A DNA stretch of 64,000 nucleotides from Takifugu bimaculatus (taxonomy: Eukaryota; Chordata; Actinopteri; Tetraodontiformes; Tetraodontidae): assembly GCA_004026145.2 (NCBI GenBank), contig CP034991.1, forward strand, positions 3,680,794-3,744,793, given 5' to 3'. The translations under genes and the position numbers were made by a program. Below are positions 13,520-25,133 of the stretch, piece by piece. Positions within the stretch are counted from its first letter, which is position 1; the number at the start of each line of letters is the position of its first letter. The notes under the pieces were generated by a model. That model did not search any database. It was not told where the DNA came from and was given only the letters and a program-made list of their open reading frames with translations.

Positions 13520-14579
13520 ATAAGGAAAAAGGAACTTTTATTGTTTCACTCTTCATATCTGTACAAATACCATCAAACTTTGTATGTACATATGACATTT
13601 ACATAAAAAATACAAAACTATATATTCATAACAGATTTTTTTTATTTCTCTTGTGATGCTTGAAAATAAAAATGCATTCATGAAAACAAGATGAATTCTG
13701 ATATATTGTTGAGTACTGCAGTATGTTATTCCTATCTGAGCTCCCAGGGAGCATTTATGGAGCACATTGGCAAAATAAAAATAGTAAAAATGCACAAATG
13801 TTAATGGCACATTGTTTCCAAAATAATCAAGTATCCTCCAAAACTTACCTCTGCTCTAATTCAGTGGGACAAAATACATGCTACTGAATAATGTCTACAA
13901 ATGTCATGACTGTGTAGAAGTAATACTAACAAGCTAGAACAGAAGAAGTAACCTAAAATATAAGGAAAGAAAAAACAAATGGCTCTTTTTCTCTTCCATT
14001 ATGTTTCTGCTGTGTTGCAACTTTTACAATGCCGTCTTGCAAAACCATTGAGAAAATCCCTTTGGTCAGTTATCGTGAGTTGTAAACAAACCAGAAGCAC
14101 TTCTATACATAAAATAATTGATATTTTCCTAATAAATAAACACACAGACTAAAACATGCATTTTACCTATGTGTGACATAAACATCTGTGATAGAGATTT
14201 GACAGAAAGTAGCAGATTTTTTACAGCACTGGGGAATGCAATTTACAGCTCGGAGAGGACTTCTACTTACATGGCAACATGGCAAATAAATAACACTGCT
14301 TCTCTTTGGACAAATATATTTCTTCATGTTAACAAAAGAAAGTAACGGGACATCAACAAAGTGTCGGAAAAATGAGTGGTAACACAAAATATCATGGTAG
14401 ATAGTAAGCCTGACATTGTAAATGTATAAATTATAAAACACAAAACAGTATAAATAAACATCTAGCAGACTGAACTATATGTATACTTCCTTTTTCTTTA
14501 AAAATAAATAAGCATACACACAATTTACAGTATGGACATGATTCCTTGCCCTAGGACAGTTTCCCTAGTGATGGGGGAC
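13520..14579 (-). other. fst: fst 3' untranslated region (predicted)
   Basis: AT-rich, non-coding sequence directly after the fst stop codon, ending near the AATAAA at 13,537. It contains several ATTTA-like motifs on the transcribed strand, typical of unstable mRNAs. The end point is inferred from the polyadenylation signal only. Confidence 0.5.
13537..13542 (-). terminator. fst: fst polyadenylation signal
   Basis: The minus strand reads AATAAA (ACAATAAAAG), about 1.04 kb downstream of the fst stop. It sits at the end of an AT-rich tract that fits a long follistatin 3' UTR. Confidence 0.5.
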
Positions 14580-14718
14580 CTATCCATCCAGTATAGAAGA
14601 TATATGGGCATAAGCCATGTAGTCTGAGTCCTCATCTTCATCATCCTCATCATGGTCTTCTGTGATGGCTATGTGGGAGAATATATGGTAGCTGTCACAG
14701 AATTTTCTCAAATGGTCA

Positions 14719-14804
<86 letters not shown>

Positions 14805-17800
14805 CAATGTAGAGTTCAGCAAATGGGGATAGGAAAAAGCGAAGGGGAGAGGTGGGTCGGGGGGCTGGGTGCGAGGAGTCGGGAGCACCGTCAGGTTCTT
14901 ATTTTAGGATCAATTTCTGAAAGCAGACACACATCACAAGCAGGCTTCCGCATTCTCATATTTTCATCTAATTTATATTTTGTTTGCAGCTAAAGCGCTC
15001 GGGTATAGCGAGGATTCTGTCACAGCCCGGCCTTAGATCATCAACACAGTTCTGAGGTATTTCCTTTTTCTTTTTACAGAAGAAATTCACATGGAGACGT
15101 GAAAACAAAAGCACACAACAAAGAAAAATACAAGAAAAAAAAAACAGGCAGTCTCTCATTGATCCGATGGATTTCTAATGTTTCGTTGAAATTTTGGTAG
15201 ACGACACATCCACTAGTAGCAACACAAACAAACGTTAGCTAATGTGGTTTTTTTGTTTGTTGTGGTTTTTTTGTCTTAATATCTGAATAAATGTTCTAAA
15301 AGCTTCTTGAGCACATTTTATATTTAGCTCATGAGGTTGTCACCAATTTGGTCCCTTGGATCCTGGAGCATACCTCAGGTCCGTGTCATGGGGGTAATAA
15401 CTCAGGAGAAAGAAAGCAACAAGGAGACACTCTTCTTGGAATGTAAATTTGATACTTCCTCAAGGCTAATTGCTCAATTTGCCAGTTAATCCATATCACC
15501 ATGGACTTGGATATCTGTGTTATAATCTACTAGGATCATCATGAACATGGTGCCAATGTCACCTTATGCGAATCAGGCGGGTGGAAAATTTCTGACGCGT
15601 CGGCAGAGTGGTGTGTGTCACGAGAGGCCAAAAGGAGCAAAAGGAGACATGATTGGAAACACAAATGAGCAATTCACTTGAAATCAGCGATGAGACCATG
15701 GAATTTACAAGCTGTAAGCAGTAAAACACACCATTAAACCTAAAAAACAAACATAAAAAAACCAAAAAACATAACTGCATGAGTTTCAAGGCAAGCTGCT
15801 CCTGCAGATCAGCATGACCATAAATAATCCAGGCTTAGATATCAAGATTGTTCCAATGCAAAACAGAATTAGTTTTCCTCAGTCATTTGCATGAATTAGC
15901 TGAATTTTTCCAGACTAACGTGAGTCTGCTGATTGAATTGTCGGCTTTTCTTTCACCATTAACGTCACATCACTTGCAGGAGAATAAAAGAAAAGGGGAA
16001 AAAAATCAAAAGAAAGAAGACAGCAACAAAGACAATGACATGCAGGTTCTTCTAGTCCCAAGTCCTTTCTGCTCGCTTAAGCTGTGCTTGGTGGTGTGGC
16101 AGGAGTGTGAGTTTGGGGAAAGTTGGATTGGGGGAAATCTCAGGGGGGGGGCTTTTCGTTGAGGAAGCAACATGGAATACTGTCTCTTGCTCAGAGAGGG
16201 AGGAGGGCGTTTTCTTTCATTACTCAGATTCTATGTTTGCTGTCTACTTACAGTTGCAAGATCCCGCGTGCTTGATCTCCAGCAGAACTCCCATAGAGCA
16301 AGCGGCCTGTTTCATGGCACATTCGCTGGGATATGTGGTGTTGTCGCTGGCACACACCGCCTCGTCCGTCCTGCTCTCCGGGCAGGTCTCGTCACACAGC
16401 GAGCAGCGGCCCCGGCTCATCCGAGTGTCCCACAGGCACTTTTTCCCAGCGCTGCACTGGATGTCCTCACACGACTTGGCCTCTAGAAGGACAGGGCGAA
16501 TAAGCGATGGGTGAAATCTTTAATTGAATGATTATTGGGCTTTTCAAAGGGGGTCAGATGGCTGGAGAAAGAAGGTCTGGATGTAAAATCCTGTTTTAAA
16601 ATGTTACATCTTGTGGACTGGAAGTGAAAACAATGGCGTAAATAACATCTTGATATTGACTCCATCCCGTTAGAGAGTCCATCTGACTCAAATATATCTA
16701 AGTGAAACACAGCACCACAGCCCCGAGCACTCCTCTGCTGCGCCCACTCCCCTTTTTCCTCCCACTTTTCCCATGTAGTATCGCTCTGCCAACATCAGGA
16801 AACAATAAGATGTCTATCAATTCTTGAGAAAACATAAGCAACTACCAAACACACGCACTCCCAGACCAGCTCCTCTGAGGAATGTTGGCAAAGACGTGAA
16901 TGTTGAACAACTGCAGAGCTGGTCAGAACTGAAATGGTACCATGGGGAGCAAAGTGGTGCCCAGTGGAGGACTTACTGATGCATTTCCCCTCGTATGCCA
17001 CTCCAATTGACCGACCAAGGAGACAGGTAGCTCGTCTCAGGTGGCAGGCGCTGGCGTAGATAATCCCGTCGTTCCCACACAGGTAGTGCTCAGGAGAAGT
17101 CACTTCTGGGCAGATCCGATTACACGTCACGCAGTACGCGTTGTTTGTTTGGTCTACGACGCACGTGGAACTGCCGGGGCACAAGACATCGCGGCAGGTT
17201 TCTGAAAGAGTAAAAACAGTTGTGGCAAACTGAAACACAGAAAAGGGTATTAACATTTGGCAAATGTACTCGCAATGTTTCTTACTCTTGCACTTTCCCT
17301 GGTACTGTACATCCAGGTCAGGGTGTCCTTTGCATTTAGCCTTTAGCAGCGCGCACTCGTCCTTGTAGGTCTTCCCGTCGGTGCCGCAGACGGGTCCCTT
17401 CCAAGTGATGTTGGAACAGTCTGGGGCGCAAACGCAGCGCGGCTTACTCCTCCTGTTCATCTTGCATCGCTTCCCGGGGCCGCAGTCAACATTGTCGCAG
17501 GTTTCTACGATTCAAAGGACTGCGTTATGTCATGCGAGGGGACATTTTCGCCTTCGCGCGTTCAAATAGCCAACTCTGACGCGCTACAACGGTGAACATC
17601 AAGCTCGGCCCATCACTGGGAAAGCGGAATGATTGTGCATTGTGAGAAAACAAAGGGGAAATGAGTGCACCTCCACCTTTGCAAGGTATGCAATTGGGAG
17701 CTCCGCCATTGAAGATCATCCATCTAAAGAGCGTGCTGTTGGGGACGTCCTCCTCGGTCCAGGAAGTCCCCAGTCTCCCGCTCCGACAGCACTCCTCCCT

Positions 17801-19019
17801 GCTCATCCCGGGCATGTAGAGCACCTGGCACCTTCCGTTCTTTCCCTGCTGCAACCAGCAGTTTCCAGCTGTAAACAGAGAAAACAGCTCGAATGTCGCA
17901 TGTTGCCCGTCTGAAACCGCTGACCCAGACGCACAGGACTCACAGCCCGTATTATCCGAGACGCTCCCTCCCTCCCTTTCCGCCCTCCCAGCAGCGTTTT
18001 GTCTGATTTTTTTTCCTTTTCTTTTCTTTTTTTCTCTTCTTTTTCTTTTGCGAGACTTAACACTTGCCTAACTCACATGTGACTGACAGCCCAGAGGACA
18101 ACCACAAAAGTCTGAATAATTTTCAGGGGTTAGCGTTACTCCTAAAGCCTGCATAAGAAAGTGGAGCGTCTAGACAGTGTGAAATGGCATCAATTCCCAA
18201 GCAGAAAAACAGGGATTTTCGGAAAACACACCGGCGCCGGACACCAATGAGCTCCAAACGATGTCCTGCTTATTACCAAATCATTGTAAACTTCATTTTA
18301 CGCATATTAGCTCCCAATGATATAGTTGATCCAGCCGACGTAGAGCGAACAGGGCATAAAGTGGCGATTAACTGAGGTGCTTCTCGAAAATAAGATCATT
18401 TTTTTTAAATTCAGTAATGGCTCTGAAGTTATTGAGATGTTTGAAGCCTTTAGTTTACTACATCGGGGATGGCAAAGATCGCAAAACGTATAAAATACGT
18501 AGTCGGGAAAATCCTGCTGGATATTTATTCAAGTTATTAATATTAACATCCTTACTATTTTTCAGTTTAAACACAGCTCGAATATGATCAGGTACTGAGA
18601 GGAGCTGAAACAGCCTCCGACAACAGCGTGGCGGCTTTACAGCGCGCCTGGCGAGAGCTGCAAAACTTGCCATGTAGACTCACTTTGAAGTGTCCCATAT
18701 GGCACCTGTTTTATGGACGCTTTACGCACGCACCGTCGGATGCGTGCAGGGTTTTTCCCCCCAGCAGAAGAAAGAAACAGGAGAGAGGAATTTTGATGAT
18801 GAAAAGTTTGCCAGTGGTTCTAAATGTGCCGCTCGGCACTGAGACGCCCTCTGAGTCTGACAGAAGCCGAAGTTTGGGTCAGGAAAGAAAAGGACAGAAT
18901 AAGAGGAAGACTGATGCGGAGGGCTTACCTTGAACTTTTTGATGTTCCATGAGGTGACAAAGCCACATGAACAAGAGCAAAATGCCCGGGTGGAGGTGGT
19001 GTTTCAGCATCCCAAACAT
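14580..19019 (-). CDS. fst: Follistatin (activin/BMP-binding secreted glycoprotein)
   Basis: Secreted antagonist that wraps activin, myostatin and some BMPs. Exons 5' to 3': 18929-19019, 17677-17868, 17286-17504, 16977-17201, 16252-16482, 14580-14668. They total 1047 bp, 348 aa plus stop (human long form 344). Internal introns are phase 1 as in FST. Exon 1 is the signal peptide (1-30). Exon 2 is the N-terminal domain (GNCWLQQGKNGRC, WTEEDVPNSTLF, NGGAPNCIPC). Exons 3-5 are the three follistatin/Kazal modules; the first carries the basic heparin-binding stretch KRCKMNRRSKPR, the second CPGSSTCVVDQTNNAYC. Exon 6 is the acidic tail (EDHDEDDEDED...ISSIL). I chose MFGMLKHH as start; an upstream in-frame ATG (MRCLCQ) lacks family support. 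The exon 2 donor is GTGGAG, weaker than consensus. This is the single-exon-order, intact fst; a broken second copy lies in unit B. Confidence 0.96.
14722..14802. repeat. (TG)n / (CA)n microsatellite in fst intron 5
   Basis: About 40 perfect dinucleotide units. On the transcribed strand it is a CA repeat that ends about 54 bases upstream of the fst exon 6 acceptor at 14,668. CA repeats in pre-mRNA are known binding sites for hnRNP L, so the position is noteworthy for an exon that is alternatively used in vertebrates. Confidence 0.97.
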
Positions 19020-19120
19020 GATGGAGCGGCAAAGTGAAGTACGTATCTGACACAGGCAGCGCAAAAGTAATCTTCTTACGGTGGCAGTGTTGAATAAGTG
19101 TCAGTCTGAGAATGCAGCGT

Positions 19121-19140
19121 CTCTTTTTAAATCTATAAGG
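19121..19140 (-). promoter_or_regulatory. fst: Candidate TATA region of fst
   Basis: The minus strand reads CCTTATAGATTTAAAAAGAG, about 105-120 bases before the fst ATG. It contains TATAGA and TTTAAAAA, either of which could position transcription start within an 80-90-base 5' UTR. The same element is present in unit B. No transcript evidence is available. Confidence 0.35.
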
Positions 19141-20256
19141 GGTCTGGGGTTGACTGTCTCTGGTGGGCGGGCTCCTCTTCTGTAGGGGTGGGGAGATTTT
19201 TTTTCTCCTTACCAAAGTTCTCTCAATCCTGATGGTTACAAGCAACTTTCTCTCGCCATAATAATAAAGGAATGTGGCAATTAAAAACAAGGCTTAAAGG
19301 GCTTCATGTGTGATATAAAAACACAGTTGAATGGGAACAATAACAACAACTGTAATAATGATAACAATACCAATGTGAACGTGTATTTATATGTCAGTGT
19401 TTTATTACTGTATAATTAAACAAACGGCCCCGCAGCCAACATACCTTTCCGGACGTCTTTATTAATGTCTCTATTCCGTGGTAACTGATATTTTTTCCAC
19501 CAACTGCAGACAAAAGTGTAAATCTTTTGATGAGAGTTTCCTCTTGGAATACATCCGAGCCCAGACAATAATAGAATTCATAGTAGCCCGCAGCCTGCCT
19601 GCTAATATTAGAACAGACAGTTGTTTGAGTTTCTCTCCCGGGTCAAGCTTTTAAATATAATCAAACCTTTTTGAGAGGCTTCAGACTGAGGAGCAGGGTG
19701 TTGCATTTCATTGAATGAAACGCACACACGTACATACACACTCTGGCGCGCACAGGTCCCTCGGAAGTCCTTGCGCGACCTCTTCAGCGGAACTCTGGTT
19801 ACAGCTCTGAACTAAACGGACTGTGGGAATGCCCGCCGTTAAAGCACATATCAGGTGGTCCGTCATCTCAGAAAAAACAAGCTACCACGTATCCATGAGC
19901 CTGAAGCATTAGCTTTAAGTGGCAGTAATAGAATAAAACATTACGCACCTGGCGCGTCAGGCTGAGGGATCCGTTAGTTCAGCTGCAGCACGATGGTTTC
20001 CTGCCTTCTGATTGTAACAGTTAATCATCCATCTCCTCTGATTTGGACTGAAAAAGGTCATTATTTGTGACAACAGCTACTTCTGTCAACATTTTTTTTT
20101 AAATGTCATTCAATACGTGTGTTTGTGAGACGGGCCTTTGGACGGCTGAGGGACTTTTCCCGAACATTTCTGGCCGCTAGATCAACTTTAAAGTGCTGGC
20201 CAGCGTCCCAAAGCCACCAGAAGAGGATCAGCAGATGAATGTGTCCCAGTCAGCTC

Positions 20257-20309
<53 letters not shown>
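20257..20309. repeat. (ACAG)n microsatellite
   Basis: About 13 tetranucleotide units followed by a short GATAGATA tract. It lies in fst upstream sequence, within the segment deleted from unit B. Confidence 0.95.
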
Positions 20310-20429
20310 TGATAGATAGAATAGCAGCAATAGTGGTTGAAGTCCTTTCAATTATTAAGTAACTCATGAATAATCTGGTGTGTATTCATACAATTAGTAT
20401 TGTAATAGTGATGATGATGGTGGTCATGA

Positions 20430-20720
20430 TGCATCAGTGTACTTCCTCAGCCCTGGGTACTGCGTCCTGCGTCCTCCCCCTGCCCCCCAATACCACCCAC
20501 TGTGGAATTGTACAGTTTGATGGCACGGGGGAGGCGGGGGGTACAAAGGAATTCTTCAGTCTGTTGGTATTCCTCCTCTGGAGCAGCAGCCTGTCAGCGA
20601 AGCAGCTTCTCTGGTTGCTGAGGACGGTGTGCAGGATGTCTGACATTGTCCAGAGGAGCCAGCAGTTTGGTCCAAGTCCTCCTCTCTGCCACTGTCACCA
20701 AGGAGTCACGCTTCAGATCC
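20430..20720 (-). mobile_element. LINE 3' fragment (CR1/L2/Rex-like C-terminal coding end)
   Basis: The minus strand encodes a short peptide with SDILHTVLSNQRSCFADRLL and LQRRNTNRLKNSF. This resembles the C-terminal end of fish CR1/L2/Rex-type ORF2 proteins, and the plus-strand LINE scrap at 29,751 shows a related pattern (NRLLQPRCCKERYRKSFLPS). No reverse transcriptase motif remains. It is a decayed 5'-truncated copy. Confidence 0.5.
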
Positions 20721-22437
20721 ACAGCAAAGCCATGACAGATGACCTTTATTATTATTGGAAATTGATATTTCCACTATCATCTATTAAAAACGGTCAGGGG
20801 GGGTTTAATGGATCCCACTTCTTGCGCCTTTTTCAAACATGCAAAGGAAAATGTCCAAACTTTCCTAATCAAACCCATTATGTGAAAAATTCATGACTCG
20901 ACGCCCCCCTTCATGCCATCTCCTCGATCATTTGTCAAGTTAATGACAATCCTCTTTAAAGTCTTTTTTAAAAGCTACAGCAATTACAAGGACACCGCTG
21001 AGGATTACAGCCCAGATTTATGTAAAGCTGGTGAGCTGGGGAAAGAAAAGACCCGCAGTTTTCCTATGACATAATTTCAGATTCATGACGTTTGCAGCAA
21101 TTTGCGAGCCATCATGCAAGGTCAGTAGTTTGGCCGTGGCTGACACTCATCTGCAGGCATTTCCTGCCGGGATGGGCTGACAAAGGTGTTTCTATATCCA
21201 CTGATTTCATCCACGATTTCCACACAACTCCCAGTGCACATGGAATGTACCTGGATTCCAAAGGAGATTTCACAAGATTGCCGGAAAAAAAAAAAAAAGA
21301 GTTGTGAAACAGGCCAATTTATCCGATTCTGCAATATCCCACTCCACAACAAGGAAATGAGCCCAAGCTAACAGAAATATGCTACTTATTACAGACAAGT
21401 AACATAGTTCAACTTGCCAGTTCCAGAAAAGTGAAAGCTGGAGAGTCTGCTGGGTGGTGTTGTTGGCTCAGGCGTAAGTAAAACAACCAGAAACATATTG
21501 CAAAAGAGTCCAGGGACAAAGAGGGGGAACTTGACAGTTACAAAAATGCGAGAGGAGATTTGAGGGAAAATATAAAACTGTCCCTGATGCCTGAAGAGAA
21601 GCGGTCCAAGTGGGGTTGCATGCAGTATCAAGTTATTTGACAGAGTTCCAGGAGGAACTGACAGGAGCCAACACAAGGCAAGACAGGACAAGAGAAGGAG
21701 ACATTTTAGGATGAATGAGGAAATATGGTGTTTTAATTGGAGTAGGGATATATTGAGGTTGTTAAAAGAGCGGCGAGCAGGACAGCTGCATTATGCTGCC
21801 ACTTAGTGGTGAGGTTGTGGTAATACACAAGAACCTGGCCTACAACAGCGTCAATAAAATAGCGACAGTAAAAAGGACAGTAAAATGACTGATTGAATGA
21901 CTGACTGAATGATTATTTTAGAAACTTTATTTGTTTTTCATACTGCAGCAGTAAAGGGAAAATCTGCAGGTTTGGACCAACATCAGATTTAAATCAAATC
22001 ACCCACAAACTTAATCAGCAGATCGTAGCCTCAGTTTTGAAAATGTAATTTGTTTTCAAAACCATTTGTACCTGACATGATCTACTATATGTGGTAAAAA
22101 TAAAAAAATAAAAAAAAAATCTCCAAACTACACATTATAAAATAAAAGTAGCAACTCCAGCAGAATCGTGTTGTCTCATTGCTTTTCATGTAAGACCCAA
22201 CATGAAACACCATCATTTTATGTTACAGTATTTACAGAGAAGTCATAGTTCTCTAAGATAGGAATTATAATAGCAAAAGTTTAAAGTAAGAAAACCCTGA
22301 GAGCCAGAGTTGGCAGTCAATGTCTGACTGGATACAGTGTTCATGTCACAATATGAACCGTGAAGGTGTTACCAGTTCACCCTCGCAACAAGTGGCCTCT
22401 ACAGCCTGGTGTCATTCAGGAATAAACAGTCTCCACA

Positions 22438-22443
22438 TTTATT
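22438..22443 (-). terminator. itga2: itga2-A native polyadenylation signal, displaced by insertion
   Basis: AATAAA on the minus strand. In unit B the same signal (47,106-47,111) lies about 180 bases after the itga2 stop. In unit A the gypsy insertion pushes it almost 2.9 kb away from the stop at 25,312. Confidence 0.55.
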
Positions 22444-22448
22444 AATTC

Positions 22449-23028
22449 TGTGACGGGTGCAGTTTGGATCCAAATGCAGCACTCTGGAAAGCTGGACCGT
22501 AGTAATGCCTTTTATTAACACACGGGCAAACAGGAACTCAGGCAGACAAGGAAACACAGGAAATAGTCCGTTCTTCAGGCTCCGGGCCCACACAAAGTCT
22601 ATGGGTTGCAGGCTCGGGGAGTGGGACGAGCAGCAGCGAAGTCAGGGCCGGGCGGAGAAGTCAAAAACAGGTGAGCAGAGGCAGAAGTCGTAGTCACGGG
22701 CAGAAAGCAGGTAGGTTGTCCGGGGAACAGGCAAGGCAGGCAGAACGAAGGCAGGCAGGGTCAGTAACGGGTAATCCGGCAGGGAAACAACGCTGGAAAG
22801 TCTCGCATGAAAGCAGAAGAACAATCTGGCACTGAGTGAGCGTGAGGCTGGAGAATATACACTGGTCGGTGAGCTGATTGATGAGTGAGGGCAGGTGTGT
22901 GATCCATGACTGGGAGCAGGTGTGTGATCCGTGACTGAGAGCAGGTGTGGTGATCAGAGGGTGTGGTGTGAGCAGGGCAGTGGAGAAGTACTGGGACAGG
23001 AGGGAACTGGGGAAAAGGGGCTGTGACA
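22449..23028 (-). repeat. 3' LTR of gypsy element
   Basis: 580 bp. It contains AATAAAAGG on the minus strand at about 22,509-22,514, a possible polyadenylation signal for the element or for itga2-A. It lacks a stretch of about 19 bases present in the other LTR but has extra bases after that hexamer. Confidence 0.88.
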
Positions 23029-23115
23029 GAACCCCCCTCTCAAGGGACGGCCCCTGATGTCCCAAAAACAAAGTCCAAGCTGAGCCGGGTGGGTGGAGGG
23101 GGGCCTGGAGGAGGG

Positions 23116-23904
23116 CTAAAATTCTTCCGAGGCCTCCGTCTCAGCTTCCTCTTCGTCCTCGTCGCTGGAAGCCTCGGATGACAGAGTCTCTAAATTGGCA
23201 CCCCCACCAGCATTGGGGATCTTGGGCTGGTCAGGGTGACAGTGATGGAACTCGCGGATGAGCTGCGCATCCAGGATGTGACGGGCTGGGACCCATGACC
23301 TCTCCTCTGGGCCGTATCCCTCCCAGTCTACGAGATACTGAAGACCCCTTCCACGGTGGCGGGAGCGCAGCAGGCGGCGAACTGTGAAGGCAGGACCCCC
23401 ACCAATAATCCGTGGAGGTGGTGGCGGCTGAGAAGCAGGCATCAACGGACTCTCTCGAACCGGCTTGATCCTGGAGACATGGAAGGTTGGGTGGATCCGC
23501 ATGGCACGGGGCAGCTTGAGCCTGACAGCCACAGGGTTGATGACCTTCTCGATAATAAACGGCCCGATGAACTTAGGAGCCAGCTTCTTGGACTCCACCC
23601 TCAAGGGAAGGTCTCGGGTCGAGAGCCATACCTTCTGCCCCACCAGGTAATTGGGAGCCCAGGAGCGACGGCGGTTGGCTGCCGTCGAGTAACGGTCAGC
23701 TGCTCGTAGGAGAGCAGCCCTGGCCTGGGTCCAGGTCCGGCGGCAACGGCGGATAAAAGCCTCGACGGACGGACAGGAAGCTTCCTTCTCCAGGGCTGGG
23801 AACAGCGGCGGCTGGAAGCCATAGGCGCACTTGTGTCGGTCATTGTGCTGCAGGGGGTGGTGTGGTGCACAATTGGTTACAGCTGGCACTGCTGGCAGGC
23901 GCAC
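23116..23904 (-). pseudogene. Gypsy pol remnant: integrase C-terminal domain plus chromodomain
   Basis: Open frame of 262 codons with no natural start. In order it has a basic helical part (RRTWTQARAALLRAADRYS), an SH3-like integrase C-terminal segment (VGQKVWLSTRDLPLR, KLAPKFIGPF, HPTFHVSRIKPV), a proline-rich linker, a chromodomain (LQYLVDWEGYGPEERSWVPA) and an acidic tail (SSDEDEEEAETEASEEF). Fish gypsy elements of the chromovirus group end pol this way; the chromodomain helps target integration to modified chromatin. No catalytic DDE residues are present, so the fragment is inactive. Confidence 0.9.
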
Positions 23905-24066
23905 CTGTAGGCAATTTACATTGGGCTGCCGATTAAAGCAGGTTGCGCCTGCCTGTCAGTGCCAGGGTGTTCTGTTCGTGTTGTGGTGCTGTTAGTCTTG
24001 TCAGTGTGTCTGGTGGTCTCGAGGCTGTCTGTTCGTCTCCCTTGTCGTGTGCTGCTGCTCTGCGTC

Positions 24067-24410
24067 TACTGGAGGGCCGCTCCTGCTGATCTGTCTCCTG
24101 GAGAGCCGCTCCAGCTTCGGGTTTCCTGGAGGGCCGCCCATGTTCCCTGCGCCCTGGAGGGCTGCTCCAGCTTCGTGTTTTCCTGGAGGGCCGCTCCTGC
24201 GTCGTGTCTCCTGGGGGGCCGCTCCTGCGTCGTGTCTCCTGGGGGGGCAGCTCCAGATTCGTTTCTCCCTGTGCCCTCTGCAGCCCTGGAGGGCTGCCCC
24301 TGTTCCCTGCGCCCTGGAGGGCCGTCCCGCAGCCCTGGAGGGTTGCCCTTGTGTCCCTCGTGTGCTCTGCAGCCCTGGAGGGCTGCCCTCGTGTGCTCAG
24401 TGTTCCTTGT
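24067..24410. repeat. GC-rich degenerate tandem repeat inside the gypsy element
   Basis: About eleven imperfect units of roughly 28-40 bases sharing the core CCTGGAGGGCYGCTCC. It sits where gag and most of pol should be. Long open frames cross it on both strands only because the repeat lacks stops. A plus-strand AATAAAGC follows near 24,448, so this segment may derive from another element joined by recombination. Confidence 0.8.
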
Positions 24411-24544
24411 GTGCTCCGTGTTCCTTGTGTGCTCCCTCCCCCCTGTTAATAAAGCTTGGTCGACCATTTTACCACCGTGTCCTGGCCTGCGTTCGGGTCC
24501 TGATCACCCCCCTCCGTGACAGAACATGTATGGCCAGATTGTAC

Positions 24545-25133
24545 TGTGACAGGTGCAGTTTGGACCCAAATGCAGCACTCTGGAAAGCTGGACCGTAGTA
24601 ATGCCTTTTATAAACAGGAACTCAGGCAGACAAGGAAACACAGGAAATAGTCCGTTCTTCAGGCTCCGGGCCCACACAAAGTCTATGGGTTGCAGGCTCG
24701 GGGAGTGGGACGAGCAGCAGCGAAGTCAGGGCCGGGCGGAGAAGTCAAAAACAGGTGAGCAGACAGGAACCAGAGGCGCTGAGGCAGAAGTCGTAGTCAC
24801 GGGCAGAAAGCAGGTAGGTTGTCCGGGGAACAGGCAAGGCAGGCAGAACGAAGACAGGCAGGGTCGGTAACGGGTAATCCAGCAGGGAAACAACGCTGGA
24901 AAGTCTCGCATGAAAGCAGAAGAACAATCTCCCCCTGAGTGAGTGTGAGGCTGGAGAATATATACACTGGTAGGTGAGCTGATTGATGAGTGAGGGCAGG
25001 TGTGTGATCAGTGACTGAGAGCAGGTGTGTGATCAGTGACTGAGAGCAGGTGTGGTGATCAGAGGGTGTGGCGTGAGCAGGGCAGTGGAAAAGTACTGGG
25101 ACAGGAGGGAACTGGGGAAAAGGGGCTGTGACA
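24545..25133 (-). repeat. 5' LTR of gypsy element
   Basis: 589 bp. Counting by eye it differs from the other LTR by about 17 substitutions plus three indels. Where the 3' LTR has AATAAAAGG this one has TATAAAAGG on the minus strand, which would serve as a TATA box rather than a polyadenylation signal. Confidence 0.88.

Larger units (their letters stand above)
19145..22437. other. fst upstream / itga2-A 3' flank
   Basis: No gene found. The region contains a CAGA microsatellite, a LINE fragment (20,430-20,720) and otherwise unique sequence. Positions 19,540-21,733 are missing from unit B. The right part (21,734-22,437) is shared with unit B and leads to the predicted itga2 polyadenylation signal. 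In human, MOCS2 lies between ITGA2 and FST; I see no trace of it here. Confidence 0.55.
22449..25133 (-). mobile_element. Internally deleted Ty3/gypsy (chromovirus-like) LTR retrotransposon
   Basis: A 2,685-bp element in minus orientation, flanked by a 5-bp target-site duplication AATTC (22,444-22,448 and 25,134-25,138). LTRs are at 22,449-23,028 and 24,545-25,133, both starting TGTGAC and ending GTGACA. A purine-rich tract (GAGAGGGGGG on the minus strand) abuts the left LTR, as expected upstream of a 3' LTR. The inside keeps only the end of pol (integrase C-terminus plus chromodomain) and a GC-rich tandem repeat; gag, protease, reverse transcriptase, RNase H and the integrase core are gone. 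It lies in the 3' UTR of itga2-A in the sense orientation. Unit B has the empty site at about 47,112-47,118. Confidence 0.92.

Noticed and set aside
19020..19064. Longer fst start (MRCLCQ...) in frame upstream of the chosen ATG
   Set aside because: The extension would place charged and cysteine residues before the hydrophobic signal core; other follistatins start close to the core.
11755..20309. CRISPR-like array from the regular repeats
   Set aside because: They are plain tetranucleotide and dinucleotide microsatellites without spacers, in a vertebrate genome.
20366..20896. 176-codon plus-strand open frame upstream of fst
   Set aside because: Antisense to a LINE fragment and low-complexity at its start; no family signature.
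23959..24519. 186-codon plus-strand open frame (with overlapping frames on both strands)
   Set aside because: It is the translation of the GC-rich tandem repeat in the gypsy element; cysteine-rich, repetitive and open in several frames at once.
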